A stretch of 56,005 nucleotides of DNA from Terriglobia bacterium (lineage in GTDB: Bacteria > Acidobacteriota > Terriglobia > Bryobacterales > Bryobacteraceae): the NCBI GenBank assembly GCA_020073615.1, contig JAIQEX010000028.1, positions 1 to 56,005 of the forward strand, read 5' to 3'. Positions 38,287 through 46,610 of this stretch are shown one piece after another; position 1 is the stretch's first letter; each line of letters begins with the position of its first letter. The notes beneath the pieces are model-generated. The model ran no database searches and was not told the origin of the DNA. It saw nothing but the letters and a program-made list of their open reading frames with translations. The position numbers and the translations under genes are program-made.

Positions 38287-39384
38287 TTGAAACGCGGCCT
38301 GGCCTGTTTGCTCGCTGGTATAGCCCTCTTCTCGCTCGACGCGCTTCTCTTTCGCACGCGCCTCTATCCGTCCCTGCTCGAGCCGGATTCCTCGGCCGGA
38401 CTCTTCGAATTGATTCTGTGGCGCGAGCGGCAGGCGCAGGCGCGCTACAGCGACAACCTGGTGGTCACCCTCGGCGATTCGACCTTCGCATACTACCCGC
38501 GCGTCGCCAACCAGCGGACCGGCGAAACGGGCTACGCGTTTCGCAGCGCCGGCGTGGCGGGCAGCGATCCAAGGCTGTGGTACTACATGCTCCGCGACCT
38601 GGACCCGGCGGCCGGGCGGTATCGCGCCATCGTCTTCGGCGTGAGGGATTACGACGACGAGGATGGCCCCTACGATATCGCCAACGAGATTGCCGATCTG
38701 CACTACGCCATCGCGCGGCTGCGCCTGAACGACGTCGTGGAGTTTGCGCGCTCGTTCCACGACCGCTCGCTCGCATTCCAGGCCCTGCGCGGCGGCGTGC
38801 TCAAGGGGATCGTGTACCAGAGCGATATCCTGGCCTTCCTGGCGCACCCCCTGAAGCGCATCGCCTACGTGCAACTGTGCCATCGCGGATACGAGAGCTG
38901 GACCTACGATTTCGTCGAGACCTCGCGGAGCATGGCGGGACTGAGCATCGACTGGACGGCGCGCCGGGCCACGTTCCCAGCGGAGGCCAGCGAGCACCAG
39001 CGCGACACCACCAACCGGTACCTGCTGTACGAGCCATCGCCGCAGACCGGGACGCACGCCGCGTTCCGCCGCGCCTGGTTCGGCCGGATCATCGACCGTT
39101 ACCGCGGCTCGCGCACCCGGATCGTTTTCCTGCGCCTGCCGCGCGGGCCCATTCCGCGGCCCGGAAACCTGGTCCGGAAAAGGAGCGGATGCATCCGGGA
39201 ATTCGCTTCGCGGCCCGGCGTTCTGCTGTGCGGCGAACATGCCTTTGACGATTTGGAACGGCCCGAGCTGTTCCAGGACGCGATCCACTTGAACCACCAG
39301 GGCTGCACGAGATTCTCGGCGATGCTGGCGGCGGAGATAGCGCGCGTGCTGGGCCCGCCCGATTCGCAGAGGGCGTCGCGGTGA
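38287..39384 (+). CDS. SGNH-type membrane-anchored hydrolase/acyltransferase-like protein (copy 1)
   Basis: A 365-residue protein with one N-terminal membrane helix (about 4-21) and an extracytoplasmic domain. VVTLGDSTFAYY supplies an SGNH nucleophile (Ser65), and DAIHLN near the end supplies Asp331 and His334. It resembles the AlgJ/AlgX/DltD-like proteins that work with MBOAT proteins to O-acetylate exported polysaccharide. The start is a TTG at 38287; no better codon precedes the membrane helix. It is paralogous to the next gene, sharing blocks such as LEPDSSxGxFEL, VFGVxDYDDED and SRTxIxFxRLPRGPI. Its stop overlaps the start of that copy. Confidence 0.72.
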   Translation: MKRGLACLLAGIALFSLDALLFRTRLYPSLLEPDSSAGLFELILWRERQAQARYSDNLVVTLGDSTFAYYPRVANQRTGETGYAFRSAGVAGSDPRLWYYMLRDLDPAAGRYRAIVFGVRDYDDEDGPYDIANEIADLHYAIARLRLNDVVEFARSFHDRSLAFQALRGGVLKGIVYQSDILAFLAHPLKRIAYVQLCHRGYESWTYDFVETSRSMAGLSIDWTARRATFPAEASEHQRDTTNRYLLYEPSPQTGTHAAFRRAWFGRIIDRYRGSRTRIVFLRLPRGPIPRPGNLVRKRSGCIREFASRPGVLLCGEHAFDDLERPELFQDAIHLNHQGCTRFSAMLAAEIARVLGPPDSQRASR

Positions 39385-40490
39385 TGCGCCGCCGGCCCGC
39401 TCTCCGCATCGCCGCGGCGTGCTTCTTCGCCTGTGTGTGCCTGGTGGGGATCGACGCGCTTTTGTTTCGCACGAATCTGTACCGCTCCATTCTGGAGCCC
39501 GATTCCTCCACCGGCACGTTCGAGCTGACCTTGTTTCGCGAGCAGGAGTTTCAGAAGCGGCACCCCAACGACCGCCTGGTGGTGACGTTCGGGGACTCGC
39601 GGTTCGCCTACCTGCCGCGGTTGGCCAACGAAATCACGGCGGAGAGCGGCCTGGTATTGCGGCACGCCGGAATCGGCGGCTCGGACGCGCGCACCTGGTA
39701 TTACATGCTTCGCGAGCTGGACCCCACGGCCAGCCGCTATCGCGCCGTGGTCTTCGGCGTCACCGACTACGACGATGAAGACGAGCCGCTGAATCCGCTA
39801 CTGGACATCCGCGCCCTGCATTACGTGATTGCGCGGCTGACGTGGGCGGACGTTGTGCCCTTCGCGCTCTCGTTTCCGGACCGGCACCTGAGGTGGGAGG
39901 CACTTCGCGGGGCCGTGCTGAAGGGCATCGTGCTGCAGACCGATATCCACGATTTTTTGACGCACCCCAAGGAGCGCATCCACAAGGCGAAGGTCTACCG
40001 CCGGTTTTACGATGAGTGGACCTACGGCTTCGTCGAAACCGACAAGACCGTGGAGGGGCTGGCCATCGACTGGAAGAACTGGACCGTGCAATATCCGCCG
40101 GGGGCCGATGAAAACGTACGCAGCACGGTGGAAGCCAACCTGATGCGCCGGGACGATCCGCCCGACGGGCACATGTACAAATTCCGCAGCGAGTGGTTCG
40201 GACGGATGATCGACCGGTACCGCAACTCGCGCACCAAGGTGATTTTCGTCCGCCTGCCGCGCGGGCCGATTGCGCGTCCCGAGGGGCTGGTACAAAAGCC
40301 GACCCATTCGATCCGCGATTTCGCTTCGCGCTCCAACGTGCTGCTGGCCGGCGAGCACATATTCGAGCCGCTGGAACAGCCGGCGCTGTTCAAGGACGGC
40401 GACCACCTCAACCGCGCCGGGATTGCGCGGTTTTCGCCCATGCTGGCGCGGGAGATCGCGCGCCTGCTGCGGGAGGCCCATGCTTTTTAA
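39384..40490 (+). CDS. SGNH-type membrane-anchored hydrolase/acyltransferase-like protein (copy 2)
   Basis: A 368-residue tandem paralogue of the preceding protein: N-terminal membrane helix (about 8-27), nucleophile motif VVTFGDSRFAYL with Ser72, and C-terminal DGDHLN with Asp338 and His341. The triad is intact in both copies, so this is not a decayed duplicate. The ATG at 39384 shares its A with the TGA of copy 1; an alternative GTG lies one codon earlier. The MBOAT gene starts 11 bp before its end. The function is inferred as acetyl transfer onto a surface polysaccharide with the MBOAT partner. Confidence 0.72.
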   Translation: MRRRPALRIAAACFFACVCLVGIDALLFRTNLYRSILEPDSSTGTFELTLFREQEFQKRHPNDRLVVTFGDSRFAYLPRLANEITAESGLVLRHAGIGGSDARTWYYMLRELDPTASRYRAVVFGVTDYDDEDEPLNPLLDIRALHYVIARLTWADVVPFALSFPDRHLRWEALRGAVLKGIVLQTDIHDFLTHPKERIHKAKVYRRFYDEWTYGFVETDKTVEGLAIDWKNWTVQYPPGADENVRSTVEANLMRRDDPPDGHMYKFRSEWFGRMIDRYRNSRTKVIFVRLPRGPIARPEGLVQKPTHSIRDFASRSNVLLAGEHIFEPLEQPALFKDGDHLNRAGIARFSPMLAREIARLLREAHAF

Positions 40491-41874
40491 CACCACCGGG
40501 TTCTTCGTTTTTCTGGCCGTCGTGCTGCTTTTGTTTTATGCGTGCCCGCGCGCGCTGCGCCGGTACCTTCTGCTGGCGGCCAGCTACTTCTTCTACGGAA
40601 GCTGGAACTACAAGTTCATCGTGCTGCTGCTGACCCTGACGGCGATCGACTACACGGCCGGCATCTGGCTGGAGCGCTTCCGGCCGGGCGCGAAAAAGCG
40701 CGCGGTGCTCATTGTCAGCCTGTGCGCCAACCTCGGTTTTCTGGGCTTCTTCAAGTACTACAATTTTCTGGCGGCCAACCTGGCGCACCTGCTGGGCAAG
40801 CCGGTCAACTCGTTCTTCCTCGACATCGTGCTCCCTTTGGGCATCAGCTTCCACACGTTTCAGAGCATGTCCTACGTGGTGGATGTGTACCGGGGCGAGC
40901 AGCCGGCGGTGCACAGCCCCATCGACTACGCACTCTACATCTGCTTCTTCCCGCAATTGGTGGCGGGGCCCATTGTACGCGCGCGGAATTTCTTCCACGA
41001 TCTGTACCGCTGGCAGCGGCCCTCGGCGGAGGATGTTTCGCGCGGCCTGTTTCTGCTGACCCTCGGGCTCACCAAGAAGATGGCCTTCGCCGACCAGTTT
41101 GCCAAGGTGGCCAACTCGTATTTCGCCAACGTGGGCGCGAATCCGGGGATGCTGACCGCGTGGTCGGGCGTGTGCGCCTTCGGGCTGCAGATCTACTTCG
41201 ATTTCTCGGGCTACACCGATATGGCTATCGGGATGGCGAAGCTGCTGGGCTTCCATTTTCCGATCAACTTCCGCCGGCCGTACCTGGCTTCGAGCATCAC
41301 CGATTTCTGGCGCCGCTGGCACATCTCGCTCTCCACCTGGCTGCGCGATTATCTGTACATCCCGCTGGGGGGCAACCGCCACGGCTCCTGGATGACGTAC
41401 CGCAACCTGATGCTCACCATGCTGATGGGCGGCCTGTGGCACGGCGCAAGCTGGAATTTCATGATCTGGGGCGGCTACCACGGCGCGCTGCTGAGCGTGG
41501 AGCGCATGTTGCGCGGCGGGCGCCCGGATCGCGAGGAGTGGGACTGGCTGTACCCGCTGCGGGCCCTGCTGACGTTTGGCCTGGCGCAGACGGGCTGGGT
41601 CTTCTTCCGCGCCGCGAATCTCACCGAGAGCCTCCACGTGCTCGGCCAGATGTACGGCGGCGCACGCGGCCACCTGCTGCTCGAGCCGTGGCATATCGGC
41701 CTGGCGCTGCTGGCGCTCGTCCTGGCCATCGGCGAAGAGAAGCGCGGATGGGCGGAGCGCATCATGAAGGCCCCCGCGCCGGCCTATGCCTGCGCCCTCG
41801 CCCTGATGTTTTTCTGCATCGAGGTGTTCGGCGTGATCGACGCGTCGATACCGTTTATCTATTTCCAGTTTTGA
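40480..41874 (+). CDS. AlgI-type MBOAT O-acyltransferase
   Basis: A 464-residue multi-pass inner-membrane acyltransferase. Typical AlgI segments are visible: NLGFLGFFKYYNF, LPLGISFHTFQSMSYVVDVYRG, FFPQLVAGPIVRA, YFDFSGYTDMAIGMAKLLG, DFWRRWHISLSTWLRDYLYIPLGGN and GLWHGASWNF with the presumed catalytic His321. Such proteins pass acetyl groups across the membrane for polysaccharide modification. The ATG at 40480 is preceded by GGGAGG and overlaps the SGNH gene by 11 bp. The set of two SGNH proteins and one MBOAT forms a likely O-acetylation module; no polymerase gene is adjacent. Confidence 0.9.
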   Translation: MLFNTTGFFVFLAVVLLLFYACPRALRRYLLLAASYFFYGSWNYKFIVLLLTLTAIDYTAGIWLERFRPGAKKRAVLIVSLCANLGFLGFFKYYNFLAANLAHLLGKPVNSFFLDIVLPLGISFHTFQSMSYVVDVYRGEQPAVHSPIDYALYICFFPQLVAGPIVRARNFFHDLYRWQRPSAEDVSRGLFLLTLGLTKKMAFADQFAKVANSYFANVGANPGMLTAWSGVCAFGLQIYFDFSGYTDMAIGMAKLLGFHFPINFRRPYLASSITDFWRRWHISLSTWLRDYLYIPLGGNRHGSWMTYRNLMLTMLMGGLWHGASWNFMIWGGYHGALLSVERMLRGGRPDREEWDWLYPLRALLTFGLAQTGWVFFRAANLTESLHVLGQMYGGARGHLLLEPWHIGLALLALVLAIGEEKRGWAERIMKAPAPAYACALALMFFCIEVFGVIDASIPFIYFQF

Positions 41875-41916
41875 GGAGACGGGGGCGGGGGAAAAGGGGC
41901 CGGGGGCTGGGGGCTA

Positions 41917-41952
41917 GGGGCTGGGGGAAGGAGCGGCCCTGCGGGCCGGGCT
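41917..41952 (+). repeat. 36-bp direct repeat, copy 1
   Basis: Identical to 42014-42049. It begins GGGGCTGGGGGAAGG and ends with a CGGCCC-TGC-GGGCCG hairpin plus GGCT. The spacing between copies is 61 bp, itself rich in GGGGCC-type runs. Confidence 0.85.
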
Positions 41953-42013
41953 TAATTAAACAGGGGCCTGGGGCCGGGGGCCAGGGGCCAGGAAAGCAGG
42001 GGATGGTGGAGCG

Positions 42014-42049
42014 GGGGCTGGGGGAAGGAGCGGCCCTGCGGGCCGGGCT
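42014..42049 (+). repeat. 36-bp direct repeat, copy 2
   Basis: Identical over 36 bases to 41917-41952, including the CGGCCC/GGGCCG hairpin. With only two copies and G-rich rather than unique spacer sequence, it is not a CRISPR. Confidence 0.85.
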
Positions 42050-42544
42050 GTTTGGAGACACTGCGGCTGTAAGAGGGGGTCGTCGCGGCGGCCGGGGCTG
42101 CGGACTTGTCGCCGGGCGTGTCCGGCCGCCAATGGTTTGAGCCGCGTCTTCGATGATCTAGGCCCGCTGGATGGCGGACATATCGTTGCCGATTCGACGC
42201 TTGGCTCTCTGAGATCCGATGGGACGGCAATCACTGCTCTCCGCTCTCCACAGGATGTGCTGGGATCGATCCCAACCGTCCCCCCGTCGACACCATCCAT
42301 ATAGGTGCATGCCGCGTGGCTTTAAAGGCCGCCGGGGAGTTCAGTACCACCTGAGTTGCGACGTTTGCTGGCCAGCAAGAAAGCTTGTCGGGGCGATGCG
42401 GTGGTGCGCAAAGCCTCTTTCACGATTCCACGGTAGCACGGCGGCTGCGGGCGGATGGCGCTTTTGGCGGGCAAGACGATGGAAAGATGGAAATGAAGGC
42501 GAAGAAATTTGTCACCGGCCGGAAACGGGCCGCACCGTTCTAAG

Positions 42545-43666
42545 ATGGAAGTGGTGCCGCTCGTACCTCCATACATTGAGTCCCTGCGCCCCTATGAAGC
42601 CGGGCGCACCATCGAATCGGTCCGCCGCCAGTATGGCTTGACCCATATCGCCAAGCTGGCGTCGAACGAAAACCCGCTGGGCGCTTCGCCCAAAGCCATC
42701 GCGGCCATGACGCGCACGCTCTCCGGGCTCAACCTGTATCCCAACGGCGGTCTCGATCTGCGCGAAGTGCTGGCGCGCGAATTCGATCTCAAGGTGGAGA
42801 ACGTCATCGCGGGCAGCGGCTCGGAAGGCATCATGAGCAACATCATCCGCGCCTTCCTGTGCGACGAGGACGAAGTGCTGACCACCGAGGCGGCGTTCAT
42901 CGGTTTCCAGGTGCTGGCGCGATCGCGCGGCGTGAAGTATCGTACCGTGCCGTACGACCACTGGCACTACGATCTGGCGGCGCTGGCCCGTGAGATCAAC
43001 GCCAATACCAAGATCATTTACCTGGCGAATCCCAACAACCCCACGGGCACGATTTTCACCAGGCATCAGTTCGACGAGTTCTACAAGCACGTGCCCGAGC
43101 GCGTGCTGATCATCCTGGACGAAGCCTACTTCGAGTACGCCAAGGACAACCCGCGGTACCCCGATTCCATGCATTACCGCTACGACAACGTGATCACGCT
43201 GCGCACCTTTTCGAAGGCCTACGGACTGGCGGGGGCGCGCATCGGCTACGGCTTCGCGCACGAGGAGCTGATTCGCAACCTGCTCAAGGTGAAGCTGCCC
43301 TTCGAGCCTTCCACACCGGCGCAGGCGGCGGGTGTGGCGGCCCTGGCGGATAAGGAATTCCTGCATCGCACGCTGGAGCTGAACGCGCGCGGGCTGCGTT
43401 ACCTGGGCGAAGGGCTGGCGGAGATGGGGCTGGTGGTGGTGCCGTCGGAGGCGAACTTCATCATGATCGCGCTGCCCTCGGAGCAGGACGCCGGCCGCAT
43501 TTTCGAGGAACTGCTGGCGCAAGGGGTGGTGGTGAGGCCGCTGAAGGCTTTCGGCCTGCCGAACGCGATCCGCATCTCCACCGGCACGGACGAAGACAAC
43601 CGCCGGTGCGTCGAGGCACTGAGGAGGAGTTATGCCGCAAGCATTGGAACATCCCCCGCGGATTGA
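42545..43666 (+). CDS. hisC: HisC-family aminotransferase (histidinol-phosphate or aromatic)
   Basis: A 373-residue PLP aminotransferase of fold type I. Motifs: ASNENPLGASP, NLYPNGG, AGSGSEGIM, LANPNNPTGT, LDEAYFEYA, and TFSKAYGLAGARIGYG with the PLP lysine at 224. The family normally converts imidazole-acetol phosphate and glutamate to histidinol phosphate. Here the next gene, overlapping by 35 bp, encodes 4-hydroxyphenylpyruvate dioxygenase, whose substrate is made by transaminating tyrosine. No other his gene is nearby, so this copy may act on aromatic amino acids. The ATG at 42545 is chosen because the family core begins shortly after it. The symbol follows family membership, not proven role. 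Confidence 0.88.
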   Translation: MEVVPLVPPYIESLRPYEAGRTIESVRRQYGLTHIAKLASNENPLGASPKAIAAMTRTLSGLNLYPNGGLDLREVLAREFDLKVENVIAGSGSEGIMSNIIRAFLCDEDEVLTTEAAFIGFQVLARSRGVKYRTVPYDHWHYDLAALAREINANTKIIYLANPNNPTGTIFTRHQFDEFYKHVPERVLIILDEAYFEYAKDNPRYPDSMHYRYDNVITLRTFSKAYGLAGARIGYGFAHEELIRNLLKVKLPFEPSTPAQAAGVAALADKEFLHRTLELNARGLRYLGEGLAEMGLVVVPSEANFIMIALPSEQDAGRIFEELLAQGVVVRPLKAFGLPNAIRISTGTDEDNRRCVEALRRSYAASIGTSPAD

Positions 43667-44759
43667 GCAGGATTTTCTTCCGCTCAAGGGCACCGATTAC
43701 GTGGAGTTCTACGTGGGCAACGCGCGCCAGGCGGCGCACTACTACCGGTCGGCATTCGGGTTTCGCCTGGCGGCGTATCGCGGTCCGGAGACGGGCACGC
43801 GCGCCTGCGCGTCCTACCTGCTGGTGCAGGACAAGATCCGCCTGGTGTTGACCACGCCGCTTTCGCCCGACGGCCCCATCGCCGACCATATCCGCCTGCA
43901 CGGCGACGGCGTGCGCGACATCGCCCTATGGGTGGACGACGCGGAAGCGGCGTGGCGCGAGACGACCAGGCGCGGCGCGCGCAGCGTGCGCCCGCCCGAG
44001 ACGCTGCGCGACGAGGGCGGCGAAGCGCGCCTGGCTTCCATTGCCGCCTACGGCGATACCATTCACACTTTCGTCGAGCGGGGTAACTACGCGGGCGTCT
44101 TTCTGCCGGGCTACACGGCGGTGGAAGGCGAGGACCTCGTGGCGCGCCCGGCGGGCTTGCAGTACATCGACCACATGGTGGGCAACGTGGGGTGGGGCGA
44201 GATGAACCGGTGGGTGGAGTTCTACCGCGACGCCATGGGCTTCCGCATGTTCAAGCATTTCGACGACAAGGACATCTCGACCGAATATTCCGCCCTGATG
44301 TCCAAGGTGATGTCCAACGGCAACGAGCGCGTGAAGTTCCCCATCAACGAGCCCGCCAAGGGCAAGCGCAAATCGCAGATCGAGGAGTACCTGGAGTTTT
44401 ATGGCGGCCCCGGGGTGCAGCACATCGCCATGGCCACGGGCGATATCGTGGCCAGCGTTTCGCTGCTGCGGCGGCAGGGCGTGGAATTTCTGCGCGTCCC
44501 CAACACGTACTACGACGACCTGCTGGCGCGCGTGGGGCCCATCGACGAGCCCCTGGAGGAGCTGCGAGAGCTGGGCATCCTGGTGGACCGCGACGACGAA
44601 GGCTACATGCTGCAGATCTTCACGCGCCCGGTGGAGGACCGGCCGACGCTGTTTTACGAAGTGATCCAGCGCAAAGGCAGCCGCAGTTTCGGCAAAGGCA
44701 ATTTCAAAGCGCTGTTCGAGGCCATCGAGCGCGAGCAGGAGCGGCGCGGGAACCTTTAG
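43632..44759 (+). CDS. hppD: 4-hydroxyphenylpyruvate dioxygenase
   Basis: A 375-residue non-haem iron dioxygenase that turns 4-hydroxyphenylpyruvate into homogentisate, the second step of tyrosine degradation. Iron ligands are His181 (YIDHMVGNV), His264 (GVQHIAMAT) and Glu343 (FYEVIQRKG). The C-terminal FGKGNFKALFEAIEREQ helix that closes the active site is present. The ATG at 43632 lies inside the aminotransferase gene, preceded by GAGGAG, so translation is coupled. Downstream homogentisate genes are absent from the window; the next thing after the stop is a folC fragment. Confidence 0.96.
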   Translation: MPQALEHPPRIEQDFLPLKGTDYVEFYVGNARQAAHYYRSAFGFRLAAYRGPETGTRACASYLLVQDKIRLVLTTPLSPDGPIADHIRLHGDGVRDIALWVDDAEAAWRETTRRGARSVRPPETLRDEGGEARLASIAAYGDTIHTFVERGNYAGVFLPGYTAVEGEDLVARPAGLQYIDHMVGNVGWGEMNRWVEFYRDAMGFRMFKHFDDKDISTEYSALMSKVMSNGNERVKFPINEPAKGKRKSQIEEYLEFYGGPGVQHIAMATGDIVASVSLLRRQGVEFLRVPNTYYDDLLARVGPIDEPLEELRELGILVDRDDEGYMLQIFTRPVEDRPTLFYEVIQRKGSRSFGKGNFKALFEAIEREQERRGNL

Positions 44760-44763
44760 CCGC

Positions 44764-44823
44764 CTAGCGCAGCAGCAGGGCGCGCGCTTCGGCCACCAGG
44801 AACAACGAGCCGGTGACGAAGAT
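44764..44823 (-). pseudogene. Remnant of the folC 3' end (last 19 codons plus stop)
   Basis: On the minus strand 44823-44764 encodes IFVTGSLFLVAEARALLLR and a TAG stop. The intact folC at 51711-52979 ends IFVTGSLFLVAEARALLVK. Bases 44774-44823 match 51721-51770 at 49 of 50 positions. The similarity stops abruptly at 44824, where AT-rich sequence begins. The fragment lies 4 bp after the hppD stop, in the same orientation as real folC, and marks a junction of a rearrangement or insertion. Confidence 0.85.
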
Positions 44824-44917
44824 CGAGATACATATAATAAGACTTCATACTCTAAAATTACTCCTATGGAGTGCTGAGGTGAGAGGGGGGAACATCGGTT
44901 GAATCGCTCGGGCTCTT

Positions 44918-44945
44918 GCCGGGGCACAGTCCCCTGCGCCCCGGC
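44918..44945 (-). terminator. GC-rich hairpin downstream of the dihaem oxidoreductase gene
   Basis: GCCGGGGC at 44918-44925 pairs perfectly with GCCCCGGC at 44938-44945 around a 12-base loop, 16 bp beyond the stop codon of the minus-strand gene. No U-tract follows, so it is only a candidate terminator or mRNA-stabilising hairpin. Confidence 0.35.
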
Positions 44946-44960
44946 ATTGCCGCAGATTCA

Positions 44961-46307
44961 CTACAGCGAGCGGAGGTAATTCAGGATGTCCTGCCGCTGG
45001 CTTGTGGTCAGACTGTTGTTGAAGGTGTTGATGACCGCATTTGCTTCCGATGGTCTAAATTGGGCGTTGCCGTTGCTGCCGTGCGCGCGAATGGCAACCA
45101 ACAAGTCCCTGGTCCGGCCGTCGTGCAGGAAGAAGATCCGCTGTCCGAGCCCCCACAGCGGCGCCGTCCGAAACTCGTCGCCAGTCGCATTGCCTTGGGT
45201 CACCTGGTCTGCTAACCCCGGACCCATATTATGAACGAGCAGATCCGAGAGAAGATTCGCGGACGTTTGCGATAGCGCGGCGATGGAATTGATATTCGTC
45301 GGGAGAGTTGGCGTGTGGCAGAGGGCGCAACCGATCTGGTTGAACAGATTCCGGCCGTTATTGGTAGACGCGGTTGCCGGGGCAGGGGTGGGCGGAGCCA
45401 GCATCCGCATGAATAGTCCAAAATTGGTCACATCGCTGTTTCCCGCAAGGCTGTTGTCCTCCGGGTGGCCGAGCAGTCCACAGCCCGGTTGCGTCTCCCT
45501 CGGATCGGGAAAGGCCTCGTTGGTCACGCCCTGTTCGACGTTGTAGGCTTCGCCCCCGAAGATCAGCAGCGATTTGTTCTGGGCTTTCCACCCGAACCGC
45601 GTGATGGTGCCGTCGTTCCCGGAGAAGTTCGGATGGCCGGAAATGCCCAGGGACTGCTTCACAGCGGCATTGGAAGTCTGGTTGGCGATGATGGTGCTGT
45701 CCGCGATCGCCTCAATCAGACCCCCGCCGAATACTGGTGTCGGGATACGGAAGATCACGTTGCCGGCCGAGATCTGGGGAGCGAAATCGGTCTGGGCGAT
45801 GGTGCAACCATCGGCGTCTCCACGGTGGGCGATCGAGAACAGATCATGGACGCCTCCGTCCGGGGTGCCATCCGGATTTCGGATGAAGCGCGCCTCCCGA
45901 ACAGGTCCGGTGGCGCTGATGAAGGACGGAACCGTGTTCACAGCCCCGAACTCCGTCGCCACGCCGATTTGCGGGTTTGTGAAGGGACTGGTGCCACCCA
46001 CGGCCGGCTGAGCGTGACATCCGGCGCAACTGTTCATATTGAATCTCGGTCCCAAGCCCTTGCCAGCCGCCCCAGGCTCCGTTCCGGTGACCGAGTCGAC
46101 CTCTTGGAACGCCGCCTTCGCCGCGTTGAACAGCGCCAGTTGCGCTGACGTCAGCCCGCTGATCGGGCCTCCGGCGCTCGCGCCGGCACGGACTCCCGGA
46201 TCCGTTTGGGCGGTGAGTGGAACCCCGGCGGCCACCACGACAGCCCCGAGAACTACAAGCCTTCTTAGGCACTTCATTTGTCTGGAAAACTCGTTTGCCA
46301 CAGACAC
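44961..46307 (-). CDS. Dihaem cytochrome c oxidoreductase (DHOR/thiol oxidoreductase-like), exported
   Basis: A 448-residue periplasmic protein with two c-type haem sites, NSCAGCH (about residues 94-98) and GCALCH near residue 330, like the di-haem oxidoreductase family. A signal peptide (about residues 11-34, LVVLGAVVVAAGVPLTAQ) directs export, as haem attachment requires. HDGRTRDLLVAIRAHG near the end is typical of the family. The substrate is unknown. The start is given as the GTG at 46307 because GGAGAGG lies just upstream; the ATG at 46277 lacks a ribosome binding site but also leaves the signal peptide intact. It lies in the segment that appears inserted between hppD and folC. Confidence 0.85.
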   Translation of the reverse strand: MSVANEFSRQMKCLRRLVVLGAVVVAAGVPLTAQTDPGVRAGASAGGPISGLTSAQLALFNAAKAAFQEVDSVTGTEPGAAGKGLGPRFNMNSCAGCHAQPAVGGTSPFTNPQIGVATEFGAVNTVPSFISATGPVREARFIRNPDGTPDGGVHDLFSIAHRGDADGCTIAQTDFAPQISAGNVIFRIPTPVFGGGLIEAIADSTIIANQTSNAAVKQSLGISGHPNFSGNDGTITRFGWKAQNKSLLIFGGEAYNVEQGVTNEAFPDPRETQPGCGLLGHPEDNSLAGNSDVTNFGLFMRMLAPPTPAPATASTNNGRNLFNQIGCALCHTPTLPTNINSIAALSQTSANLLSDLLVHNMGPGLADQVTQGNATGDEFRTAPLWGLGQRIFFLHDGRTRDLLVAIRAHGSNGNAQFRPSEANAVINTFNNSLTTSQRQDILNYLRSL

Positions 46308-46610
46308 ACCTCTCCTCTCTTGGCATCGTGCTCCTCGCGGGAGCCGATGGATGGTTTGGCCACTTGGGGGATAGTCGAGGACCCAAATCCAGGGCGGATC
46401 AGAAAGACTGACGATTGGATACCCCCTACCCGGTATCCGAGTAAATTGGCCCTCGCCCCCAGCGGGGACCAACCTCGTGGCGCGCACATCTCCTTACAGG
46501 TGCGATTATTATTGCCAAGCCTATACCGAAATGCAAGCAAATTTCTTGGAAAATCTTGGGCGAAGCGGACTGGACAGGTGGTAGAGCTTTGTGGGCGCTG
46601 GCGGCTCGGA
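46308..46610. other. 303-bp gene-free leader of the dihaem oxidoreductase
   Basis: Minus-strand TTGCAT (46536-46531) and AATAAT (46513-46508), 17 bp apart, make a plausible sigma70 promoter about 200 bp before the start codon. The long predicted leader includes a 7-bp stem GGATACC/GGTATCC (46417-46438) and an AAGGAG at about 46490 before short reading frames. It resembles no riboswitch I know. Confidence 0.4.

Larger units (their letters stand above)
41875..42544. other. 670-bp gene-free region: G-rich repeats, then unassigned sequence
   Basis: The first 180 bp are extremely G-rich on the plus strand, with GGGG/GGGGG runs every few bases and two identical 36-bp repeats. The remainder (about 42060-42500) has reading frames but none with recognisable protein character. 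GCCGGAAACGGGCC just before 42540 forms a small inverted repeat upstream of the aminotransferase gene. I see no RNA gene. Confidence 0.5.

Noticed and set aside
41917-42049. Two identical 36-bp repeats considered as a CRISPR remnant
   Set aside because: Only two copies, G-rich spacer of repeat-like composition, and no cas gene.
42219-42641. 140-codon plus-strand reading frame before the aminotransferase
   Set aside because: Overlaps the aminotransferase start in another frame; Arg/Trp/Cys-rich with no recognisable similarity.
46274-46540. 88-codon reading frame in the leader of the dihaem oxidoreductase
   Set aside because: Has an AAGGAG near an internal ATG but no protein character; kept only as a possible leader peptide.
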